From Rotaria sp. Silwood1 (Eukaryota; Rotifera; Eurotatoria; Philodinida; Philodinidae): 64,000 nt of DNA. Positions 37,601 through 48,846 of this stretch are shown here, piece by piece. Made by a program: the position numbers and the translations under genes. Location of the stretch: contig CAJNOP010000013.1 of the NCBI GenBank assembly GCA_905250075.1, positions 3,039,871-3,103,870 of the forward strand, read 5' to 3'. Below the pieces are notes generated by a model. The model was not told where the DNA came from, made no database searches, and worked only from the letters and a program-made list of their open reading frames with translations. Numbering within the stretch: the first letter of the stretch is position 1; each line of letters starts with the position of its first letter.

Positions 37601-38646
37601 CATAAGACGTGCCATAAGGCAAAGGTATTAAAGACATAATCTACATATGTTCGTTCTGTCAGGAATTCTTCCAAGTGTGTTCTCTTGTTTTCTTCCTTTG
37701 CTGTCTTTTTCATATACATATAATAGTTTATGTATTTCTCCAATTTTATTTTGTTATCTATTGGTATATTCCACCATGTCCTTAATATCTGACATATATT
37801 GTACACAACAATATAGACCGGGCATAAAATCAATAAAAACATATTGGTTGTGAACCTTATAACACTGGGGTCCCACATATCTTTACCTGGAACTCTCCAT
37901 TACTTATCTTTAGAGAACTGCACCTATTTTACGAAAGGTATCGAAGTGAAAAAACACAGTAAACGTATACAACTTTTCATAAAAACAACAGAGAATACCT
38001 TTTTAGGCCTATCGTACAATAATTGTCATTTGCTGAAGATAGATCGTGGAGAGTTTGCGAATACCATATTTTGTTCAAAAATGTTTTCTCTATTCGATAA
38101 ATATATTTGAAAAACATTTTTCCAGAGATTTTTTATCAAAACATGTTAATGGAAATTTGATAAGTACTTCTCGTCATCGGAAATTATTTTATCTAATCCA
38201 ATCTTCTCTCAAATTTGTTCTAGCTGTTATCGTCAAGATAAAAAGCCAAAAATACTTTGTTTCTAAACTTTTTTTCCTCCATCTTAATCTTCCTGATTAA
38301 AACAATCAGTCTTTTATGTGAATCTCACTTTAACAAAACCGATCGAGATGAATATAATTTGAGATGATCGACATTGGAAAATGTGCATAACAAAAATGGA
38401 TCCTAGAATTGAAGTATTTTATGATAAATCTCATTTCATTTACACACCCACACACCTGATCTGGTTTTCTTTCAATTGTCATACTCTCACGAAAACCGAA
38501 CATTTCAGCCAAACTGAATAATTCCTATAATATTCCAAGGTGAAAAAAAAAGAGGTATTATATTATGCTTAGTCTTATTGATGACTACTCACAGATAGAC
38601 GAAATTCGATGAGTTCATGAGCAAAAAAAAGTAAATATCGAGGCAT
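34609..38646 (-). CDS. TRMT11: tRNA (guanine-10-N2)-methyltransferase, TRMT11
   Basis: Ten exons: 38593-38646, 38456-38524, 38329-38402, 36992-37067, 36854-36940, 36655-36786, 36537-36597, 35427-35522, 35294-35374 and 34609-35243. All are GT-AG with agreeing phases, giving 454 aa against about 463 in the human protein. The N terminus (MPRYLLFFAHELIEFRL) and the segment DPFLL...SSRSVLLKSAYEYW match the TRMT11 N-terminal region. SAM motif I is DPFCGTGG (from 211) and the catalytic motif is DPPYGIRES (300-308). The region around GGRLVFWLP and HPCFTLFSNDEQ is also typical. With TRMT112 the family makes N2-methylguanosine at position 10 of cytosolic tRNAs. Introns 3 (1.26 kb) and 7 (1.0 kb) are large; the rest are short. 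It is a single-copy housekeeping gene inside the IAP cluster and has no evident functional link to it. Confidence 0.96.
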
Positions 38647-39108
38647 TTATAATGAATAAATTTCTACAACAAAAATAATTAGAGTCTCTATTGTATACTA
38701 TCAACTTCTTATTTTCAATCGTTAGAGATAAATTTGATATTCGTATAGATTTTTCACAGAAAAATAAAACATATTCTGGTAAATATTTATTGCCAGAATA
38801 GAAGAAAGTTTTACAATAAAAACATTTACACGAAAAATGCGTGATTATTAGTTCAGTTCGAATGTTTGTCAACAATGTCATTAATGCAGAATTCATTTTG
38901 TCTAGATTCATTTTTATCATTAACCAGTGGTAATTAGGTTTATGAACAATCACAAAACCAGAGTTTAACAAAATAAATTTTATTAAAAATATAAAAATTT
39001 CATATTGATTGTCGTTACTATTATGAAAGAAATGATTTTGCTATCTTTTATATTTGACATTCTTGCATCATTACAAAACCGATGAATAATAACCGAATCT
39101 CTTGGCCT
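38647..39108. other. Spacer between TRMT11 start and IAP gene C end
   Basis: This 462-bp interval must serve as TRMT11 promoter/5' UTR and as 3' flank of IAP gene C, both on the minus strand. An open frame crosses TRMT11 exon 1 in another register and is not considered a gene. Confidence 0.6.
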
Positions 39109-41166
39109 TTAGATGTAAATTCGAACGAATGCTTCAATTTCTCTTCGACATATTGGACACGACCGTAATGAGTGACCACATGCGACACATGTTGCCATGT
39201 GTCCACATGGTATGCAAGCTAATCGTTTTTCTTCCGTCAAGCAGAGAACACATGGATTGGATGGTGTCGCATTCGTTGATTGATTTCGTTCATTAGCAGT
39301 ACTTGTTTGCTTAATTGTTTTTGTTTCATGTTCATTACCACTGGTTGTTAATCTTGATGTTGAATCAATCGACGATTGAGAAGATGTTGATTCATTTGTT
39401 AATGATTGAGATGATGTAGTCATTTCAACATCTGTAGGATTCGCTACTGATTGAGTTGCATTAGATGTTGTTAATGTTGTTTGTTCTTGCATTCGTGCTA
39501 TTAAAAAATAAACAAAAATTATAATTAAGAACATTCTTGTATCAAAATTACCATTTTGTTCTCTGATTTGTTTCATTTTGATGCTTGGTATGACGATATT
39601 TTCTTTTTTACCGTCAATATGTTCAATTTGTTTTTGAAGAATTAAGCAAGCTATGAACAAATCACATTCAGATACAAAATCGTCGTCTAAAAACGAAATG
39701 TTCAAAAAAATATACATAACATTATTTTATTGATTATCTCACGTTTTATTCTTAATTGATCTTCCCAACATCGTTTAATAATAGATAATTTGAAATTTTG
39801 ATCTAATAAACGTTGGGATATAGGTAAATCTAATCGAGCAGCAACAAGTCTCGATAAAGTACTTTCATCAGGTATCAATAATTGCCGACTATTTGTATTT
39901 AGATTAGTATTCACTGGATCACTGGAACCTGCTCTTTCTTTTACTTCATTAGCTCTAGCACGTTCTAGAAAACGAAAAATATTAAATTTTTGTCTTAAAA
40001 ATTAATAATTTTTCAAACATACCTTGTTGTGCTCGTTTCGATTCTTGAATTTTACGATATAAATCATCACCACATAACTGTCGAGCATATGCACAATGTG
40101 GAAACCAACGAGCATGTTCAATCATTGGATTATCATTTGGACCCCAATTTTGTAATGATCCATTACAATAAAAACAGGTAACAATAGTTTTTGTACCAGT
40201 ATAGAAAAATCCTGCTCGAACTAAATCATCTACTGATGGTAAATCTTCATTTGGCCAGGTTGCAAACGATGCATGACGTTTTGGTATTTCTGAATAAGCT
40301 GGATTACATGAAGCTGTAAATACAATATCATTAGATCTTAATGGACCGAGATTACTGGCTGTTGGTGAACGACTACCAGAAATGGCACTTGTTGAACCTT
40401 CATTCACAATAACTATAGATGAAGCAGCAGGACGCATCAATTTTGCTTTGACATATATACAATTAGGTGAAAGTGTTTTATGTACTTCACATGGATCATC
40501 TGTATGTGGTGTCCATTGTTGACAAATAAGATTACAATAAATGCATATCACTCGATCACCAACATTGCAATTAAAAAATCCAGCTTCAATCATTTGTGAA
40601 CTTGATGGAATGGTACGATGTGGCCAATGAGAAAAGGTACGTCTTCGCACTTGCTGAAGTAAATCTGTTTCAAGTAAAGTATTTGAGGGAGATTCTGAAT
40701 CCATCGGTTCGATCTTTTGGCGTTTAAAAGGATTTTCTTGTTCATTGAGAGTCGTTGTATTTCGAACAGTAGTAGTTGCTGGCGAGGTGAAAGAAGCAGG
40801 TATATTTGATAATGAAGATGTAGCTATAGAGCAAACGAATGGGCAATCCGGTTGACGTTTCGAATGAATGATAAATGGATTCATATCTAACGTCCAGTTG
40901 GATACCTCAAGTCCGCAGTCCTTACAACGAGCTGCGTCTCCAACACCTGTATACTCAAATCCGGCGGCAATCATATGGCATACACTGTGAATACCTGGTT
41001 TGTATATTGATTTAGCTAATGAATGAATTCGATTGCGGATTTTAGCAAGAGTAAGTGAAGCTTCTTTCTTCTTATCAGACCATTTCGATGAAGAATCCAT
41101 GGATTCAAATTTATGAGATGGATCACTGAGAGCATCGGTTGACGATCTGACATAAGCTGCTGACAT
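39109..41166 (-). CDS. IAP gene C: BIR1-BIR2-BIR3-UBA-like-RING protein
   Basis: Four exons: 40023-41166, 39743-39964, 39552-39686 and 39109-39497 (629 aa, introns about 55 bp, all phase 1). BIR1 ligands are C81/C84/H101/C108; BIR2 and BIR3 have intact CC-H-C sets. BIR3 keeps NDNP and ARWFP for the peptide groove. The UBA-like region (LPISQRLLDQN, IIKRCWEDQLR) is followed by a long Ser/Thr-rich linker and a RING (CVLC, PCGH, CPIC) ending FVRIYI. Exons 2-4 differ in length from A and B by multiples of three (222, 135 and 389 bp), and its codon choice is more AT-biased. It is therefore probably the older or less recently duplicated copy. Expected to be a cytosolic anti-apoptotic E3 ligase. All frames are clean, so it should be functional. 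Confidence 0.96.
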
Positions 41167-44100
41167 TTTATATTAGCTGTATAATTAAATCTAAAAGAAA
41201 CATAATATATAAAAAAGTTATTTTATATTATTTGGAAGCGTCGAGAAGATTCTTATCATCCAAACGACCTCATTAACTATTCATTGAAGCAAAAAAACGA
41301 AAAATCAAGGCTACCTAGATGACATCAGAGTTCCACTGGGTCATGAAATGTGATGCGAAGTTTCGAACGTTGAAAAAGCCTAAAATATCATTAAAAAACC
41401 GAACGACTTTTGATACAGTTAATAATAAAACGTTTTTCACTCAAAAGATATTTAGTTTTTTTATAGAAACAAGCCGTCTATTTTAGTCATTCTAAATTAG
41501 AAAGGCTATATTTTCATGACGATCAAGATCCTTTCCATAAAAAAAGAGAATTCTTCTCAACTACTTTTCATAACAAGATTAGATGAATAATTCCAATTAA
41601 AACTTTGTTTAAGAATATTCTCGTTTTCAAAACAGCGTCTAAGACATGGTGATAGAATGATCTCCGATAGAGAAAAATCTTGTGCATTGGTGATGTCTAC
41701 TGTGAATCACAATCAATGCGCAACACTTTTCTCTGTCGAACATCATCCTTTCATCATGTCTTAGACGATATTTTGAACAAAAATAAAACTTTGAACAAAA
41801 GCTTCGACTCGAGCTACTCGTCTAGTTGTGAAAAAGCTTGCTGTTTTTTTAGTATCGATCGTTTCTAGGATTCAAAAAAAATCACTCCTTTGTAATCATA
41901 CTTCTTCTCATGATTATGTAACTTCGAACTCAAATTTTTATCCTTTTAGCACTTACAATCTCCGGTGCAAAATTCGTAAATACTGAGTAACCTCTCTTTC
42001 CAGAGTTCGAGCTCGTCCCCAAGGACAAAAAAACTGCTGAAACTTTTTTTTTTCGGTATGTAAATAAATTTCATACTGTCATAGACCTAAAGACTTGATT
42101 AAAATTGAATTGAACGATTTAAAAAATCTATACTTCTTATATAGATATTGAATACTTCTACCTTATTCCAGTAAACCCTAGATAGAAGAAAAACAAATGT
42201 TCTGCGATTGGAAAAATCCAACATATTATATATGCATTATTGTCATAGTTGGAAATTTCCAAGCGTAGGCGGCAGAAAGAGAAAAAAAATACTGTTTCAT
42301 TGGACATAGATGACGAGAAACGATTGGTGAAGCAGAGGATCATATAAAAAACAACATGGAGCATAATCTAATAAATGTGAAGAATAAATCATACAGATAA
42401 ATTTGAGTCACAAGTACAATGAACTTTAAAAGGTGAAAATCATTTGAACAACGCAATTACTACTTCAATTCAAGAGGTACAAATTTTGTTTGTTGGAAAA
42501 ATTCAAAGTTCGCCACTATCAATTTGATTCAAAGGTATCACGTTGAGAGTGGCGATATATGGTTTAAACCAAACAAACTTGGTTTATTGCTATTGGCTAA
42601 TATCGTTTAATCTAAACTCTAAATTACCGTAAGAAAATTTCTATTTTATGTTACTATTAAATAATAATTAATACATAGTTTTCAATAATTCCGATTGATC
42701 TGTTGGTTTTTATAAAAAGGCTTCTTCATTCCATTTATGGACTGATCTCACTGTTACTATCAGTGAAGAGGTCACCTAAACAATCTTGATTCGTCGTTAA
42801 TGACAAACAAACGATAGTATATTATTATTGAATAAGGTAGATCTCACCTGACGTTGAATATAACAATGATTATTACAAGTATTCAGAGTTATTTTATTTA
42901 CAATGAAATGGTTTTCGAATCTTCTGAATGCCAATTTCAACATGTTTTCCTTTTATTTCCCCTATTTATATATTAAAAATGAAAATAAACTAAAATATTC
43001 ATTTATCAGATAAAAATTCGACAATCAGACAAATGAGTCATGACTGCTTACAAATATTGCACTCGTGACCTTTCGAATTGCACCACGAATTTTCTGGACA
43101 TCTGGTCTCCTGTTGCCATTGACGCAATATGATTTATCTTTTACGCAATAGTGATTCATTTTTTCCGTTCGTCACAGAGGAAACATCCAACGTGTCATTA
43201 ATTTGTTTATGTTTACACTGATAATCCATGAGTAATGACGTAAAAGAAACTTAGCATATTCATGCTTTGTTTATAGCAACGTTCTCTAACATGCTGAGAA
43301 AGGTGTTGCTAGTTGAACATAAAAAGATTGAAAAGAAGAATGTCAAATGAGTAAATGTAGAAGAGGATGTGAGTGTCGGTGAATAGAAGACGGAAGTCAT
43401 ACTCACACTCCACACTCGCATGCCATACTCTATATTCACATTCTTCTAACAATGCCTATAAAAATTATTTGCCATAACTAAAAAGGGAATCATTAGAATT
43501 TCTATCTACATTTTGAGCTTATATTGTACCTACAAAGATGCCATGTTGGAACGAATAAAATTCAAGAACGGTTTGCCTCTGTGGACTTCTCGAGTCGAAT
43601 TATGGTTGTTTTACTAAATTCTTCACCCCAATTGAGATACATACTGAAAAATCAAAATGCAGAATTTCGATTGAAGATTTTACTCATAGGTAGATCAAAT
43701 AATCTATAGAATATTCTAAAATTTTTAGCCGAAAAGAATATTCTTCTGTTAAGATATTAAATTTTCCAGTCAACTCAATATATTTGTATCATACATGTGT
43801 GGCAAACGGTTATTTTTCGGAAAATCAATATGTCAAAAAAAGAATATTCATTTCAGCTGAAACTCTGTGGATATTCTATAGATCATTAGATCTAACTATA
43901 AACAAAAGTGTACGACAAATTTCTAGAGTTTGTTTTTTTCCGGTACATACCTCCAGGTAGATGGAAATTAAGTAGCATGATCATAATTTGACTTCAAAGA
44001 ACCATAGAGGCACACTCTTTTAAACTGTTTCTAATATTGCCAAGATGTCTTATAAGTTCAATATAAGCTAAAGTAATTCGTATTAGTTCGAATGCTTTCT

Positions 44101-47100
44101 TTTTAAGTAAGATTAAGGATTCATGATACTTTAAATTATTCACTGCAATATTCGTGCTTATTTATTTATGACACTCTATTACATCAATTCGTGGGTGTGT
44201 TTTTTATGATGAAGGTAACGCTCATGATTATTTTCGAAATAGTGCATACTTTACGATCGTACTAAAAGGTACAGATCTATATGAAAGTGAATCATTATAT
44301 GATAAACAGAATGGTAAATAATAATATGTTATACGCATGATTCAAAATGTATAACTAGAAGAAAAATCGACAGCAAATATTGTTCCGAGTAAAATACGTA
44401 AATGAAACATATCCGTTTTCCTACTAACATCGACCCTATTGGTACATCACTTCCTCTTCAGTATACCTCAAAAAGTTTCAGTTATAAATAGTAAAAATTA
44501 ATTGAGGAAATAGCAACCATGACTCTTTTATTTCTTTTTATGTTTTTTTCTCTCTTTATATATCAATATCAATATTTACAAAACAGATAGAATTTTATTG
44601 CATTTTTACTATGTTGGAAGTAGTTTTTGTCGAAATATTGAAAACTTCATCCATTATGCAAATGTTGACATTAACAAATACTAAATGAAAACCATAAAAA
44701 AGACACATAGAACAAGACATTTCTCTTAAAACAACGCAAGAGTCACAAAAACATCGTCATAATTTTCTCAATGTGTACAACTGCAACTTTTGAAGTCTTC
44801 TGAATACAAATAGCCATGTACATATGAATACAAAACGACGTCATAGTAGAAAAAAAATTAATTGAAAATATTACGTATTTCGTTTATATTCCATATAAGG
44901 ATATGTCGAAATATTCATTAGACAAACATGAAATTATACCTAGAAAATATCTTCGAACTCAATCAGTCGAAAATCATTTACTATTAATACATGACTTATA
45001 TTAAATAAAAGTACAACAAAGTTGTATCACGATCTATTTTACATATTATGAGTTGCTTCAATTAGTTTTTCTAAATACTTTTGAATCATTTAGTTTAATT
45101 TCAACATTATGCAAATCTATTCAATTAAAGTTAAGAATAGATCCATTATGAGTAAAATGAAAAAAAAACGAATGAAAATGAAACATAATTACAGTGGTTT
45201 TCAATGAATAATATAAATATTAATTACAGAGAACGACTGTATGCGTAAGACAGACCAAGTCATGATGACTGTGCAAAATGAAGCTTAATTATTCGTAAAA
45301 AAAACACTTAGCGCACTGTACTGGAAAGAGAACGTGCTTCACCTTGGTGTCTATGACAAACACTGGTTTTTCAAGAACACAAGTGTTCAGAAATGAAAAC
45401 ATAAATTATTTTTGTCATAAGTATTAATTGACTAGTTTATTGGTTTTTCCTTAATAAAAAGAAAATCCACGAATATTTAATACTAAATCATCATTTCGGT
45501 AAATGTTCTGGTATTTTTCAACATGAAATCAAAGTCATAGTAGTGTTCATACTTCTCTTTGGCTATGTCCAAATTGCGAACAAAAATTAAGCCAATTAAG
45601 AAAAAAGTGTTCGCAATTTGGAACACAGAAAATAACGTTGATCTTATTTTTATTGCGTTTCCAAATTGCGAACACTTTGATTAATTAAGTAATATAGTTT
45701 TAATTCTTTTTATTTGACAAGTCAATACGAATTTGTCATTTGAATATATAATAATAAATGAGAATAATAATGAACGGAAATAAAAAATAATATAATAATT
45801 TTTTTCCTGTTTTTAAATATTTTTATTATTTGTAAGAATATACAATAATAACAAGAAAAAAAAACTTATTATATTATTATTTATTTTCGTTCATCATTAT
45901 TCTCATTTATTATTATATATTCAAATGGCAAATTTGTGTTGACTTATCAAATAAAAAGAAATGATACCATTCTTATTCTCAAACTTCTATATTTATATTA
46001 TTAATAAAATTGAACTCATAATCAGCTATTGCAATAACTAATTAATCAAAGTGTTCGCAATTTGGAAACGCAATAAAAATAAGATCAACGTTATTTTTGT
46101 GTTCCAAATTGCGAACACTTTTTTCTTAATTGGCTTAATTTTTGTTCGCAATTTGGAAGCTACGTTCTCTTTACTGAAAATCTGAGTCAAAAATTAACAA
46201 ACTTTACTTACATATGAAATTTACGAAGACATTGTAATAAGATAAATTATTTATTTGACAATAAAGAATAAGAACATCAATCAAACCATCGAATCTCTTC
46301 GTGATTGACATCTATATAAAGTTTAACCATAGAAAAAAAATTTACTTGCAAGATTTTATATAATACTTAGAAAATTAATAAAATTTGATTCCATTGACAG
46401 TAATCATCATGCCACTAAGCTTAATTAGCTTTAGTATTGACAAATGAAGTGAAATCTCTTTGACAGTACTCATAATGATATGCTTAAAAGAAAAGCATTT
46501 CTTACTACGAGGCATAAATTAATTTAATGGATTAAGAAAAAAATAAACTCACAATTCGTTGCGAACAAATAGATAGCCAAAAAATATATTTGAATCTATC
46601 ATACGAACAACAAATCAACTATGTTAATTGAAATCTATTGCATCTAAAAGAAGAAATTCTTAATACTTATTTCTTAACATAACATAGAACGAAAAAAAAG
46701 TTGAGTAAATGAAATATACTCACAACGAATGCATCAGAGAAAAATTACGACAAAAGAAGACTATCTTTGATAAGAATGAGGTGGATGTAAGAGCGAAGAT
46801 ATGGAGCGATTGATGGTGTGAATAATAATGAAGATCTGGATGACGTTTGGCTTCAATGAATACTCTCCCCCATTCCATAATAAAAAAAACGTCAAGCTCT
46901 CTCCGACAGAAATAAAAAATACGACTAAATCTCAAAAAACATCATACCTACCTTATAACATTTTCTTTTCTCTACGTGTGAATCTATCATACATATCAAA
47001 CTTGAAAGTTGAATCCAATTACTCAAGGGAGAAAAAACTTGTTCGCGTAACTAACCTTTTATATCTGTGTCACGGCCAATATTCGTCCCTGTGTACACAG

Positions 47101-48846
47101 CAAAATCTATCTTTATTTCGTCTTTTGCAATAGTGCAAAGGACGTGCATCTTTGGGCATAAATATAAACGGATAATGAGAAATGGGAAATTCTCTTTTTT
47201 TTTGGTCTCTCATCATGAAATAAGGGGAATGAAATCGTGCCCTTCTCCCCATCGAAAAAGTACCCAGACTTCTTCTAACAGTAACTAATAGAAAAAAATC
47301 CCACTCAGATAGGTCTCGACAACCCAGACCACTAACACAACATTTCTTATCGACATGAATGCTTATCATTTTACTGCACAAATTCAGTAGCTTTTGTCTC
47401 ATAGTTTGCATTTGTTGCCAAAAAACCATAGAATCAAAGAAAAACGTATTACAACATATTAGGACGAACTTTAAAAATGAAGGAACAGTATTTTTTTTTT
47501 CAAAATGATCTGATACGATTGATCAATAAATGTAACAAATATCTATCCAAATGAATAGCTCATCTAGAAAATAATTAACTAAGAATACATTGATTAAATA
47601 TACTTTGAATAGAATGATTTCAAAACCGATTGATAATATTTTGATTTAACAGTAATAAGAATCTTTTATTATTTGATACGACAATCAAAGTTTTTATTCT
47701 ATAAAACGATAAGACTGATATTTTTGTACTGAAATCGATTGTTCCTTGTAAATAAAAATTTCATTTCGTTCTCTTACTTCATGAAAACGCTAGCTTTGCA
47801 GTCTCTGTTCAAATTTTGATCACTCGTATTCGTATACCATCATGACTAGAAAAGAGCTCAAATAAACGTATTCTACAACATGCAAGCACTATTATCTTTC
47901 GTATACCTGTATATATTTCGATATTTGCAATGACTATAACGCTTGGAAATTTCCAACAACAATCATTTGACATAACACAAGCGATAGCCTTCATCCTTAC
48001 ATTAATGATTTTTTCCCCACTTCATGTTGTCGACGTTATCGTGGTGTGCTGTTTTTCCTTTAATAGACTTAGTTGGATATTTCACATGCTGCATGTGATG
48101 TCATAATATCGAACATACTATGAGATGAAAAGAGTCATTTTCCTGCAGTTAAGCTCCTAGACAACATCTTTTTTGCGTATTGAATAACTATTAATGATTG
48201 CTGAAGAAGGACATTTGTAAATTTTTGTATAATTAATTTTTACTCTTTGTTTTATTAATTTATTTTTAAATTTAGTGACGTTTCGTTAATGAAGCTGACG
48301 TCAACAGACTGTAGGTGAAATGTAAACACGTAATTGTGATTCACGAATGCGCATTATTTATTTATTTTTCTTTCCTTCACAATTTTTTGGTAGTGAGAGA
48401 ACAAAAACATTCGAAATCATGACATTTGTATGTTTCTACTACTAAAAAAAATAGTAAAGACGAATTCTGAAGTAAATGATCGATGTATATGCTTCAAAAT
48501 TCTTTGTCGACATTTTATATGCAGTTAGCTTTGTTAACGAAACAATATTAAGTTAGGTAATAGATTTCATGGAAGTCAATAGACAACAAGAATATAAATT
48601 AATTTCACAAAACACTTTCTAAACCAGGATCAATCATCAGTTTGGTAAGATGAAATCATATTTTGATAATATCTATTGACATCTTGGCTAAATGAATAGG
48701 TAGAACAATCAAAAAAAAAAAGAATATCATTGTAGCCTTTTCTAATCAAACTAAATAGTCAAACGTAGAAGAATATAAAAGAAAACATCATCGTTCCGCG
48801 AAATTCTAAAACTAAGACTTGTTCTATAGGATTCCACGATTCAGAA
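41167..48846. other. 7.7-kb gene-poor region
   Basis: This separates IAP C (left, -) from decayed copy D (right, +) and holds the promoter of C. It contains a TGTGGG-like CACACTC tract (about 43365-43445), the palindromic element 45568-46157, and two copies of GTTGGAAATTTCCAAGCG (42248-42265 on +, 47940-47957 on -) that may mark repeat or LTR termini. Frames such as 46720-46935 and 47070-47429 have no known motif. No gene is supported. Confidence 0.6.
45568..46157. mobile_element. 590-bp palindromic (foldback-like) element
   Basis: The left arm (about 45568-45770) is matched nearly base for base by the reverse complement of the right arm (about 45955-46157). The inner parts, around AATGAGAATAATAATGAACG, also pair, so almost the whole element is one palindrome around a centre near 45860. 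The 13-bp motif CCAAATTGCGAAC occurs six times in alternating orientation: 45569, 45609 (inverted), 45661, 46053 (inverted), 46104 and 46144 (inverted). The flanks read GGCTATG and AGCTACG, so a TA target duplication just outside the ends is possible. No transposase is encoded. Arm identity suggests recent origin or ongoing homogenisation. Confidence 0.9.

Noticed and set aside
37549-37878. Minus-strand frame of 109 codons
   Set aside because: Lies inside TRMT11 intron 3; hydrophobic AT-rich translation with no recognised motif and no splice-compatible link to TRMT11 exons.
38615-38971. Minus-strand frame of 118 codons with several cysteines
   Set aside because: Overlaps TRMT11 exon 1 in another register; the cysteines do not form a known spacing, and the TRMT11 reading is far better supported.
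38647-38971. Possible extra 5' exon of TRMT11
   Set aside because: The ATG at 38646 already gives the family's N-terminal RYLL...E-EFRL block, so no upstream exon is needed.
47070-47429. Minus-strand frame of 119 codons, GC-richer than its surroundings
   Set aside because: No recognisable domain, no flanking exons, and overlapped by other short frames; kept only as part of the gene-poor region.
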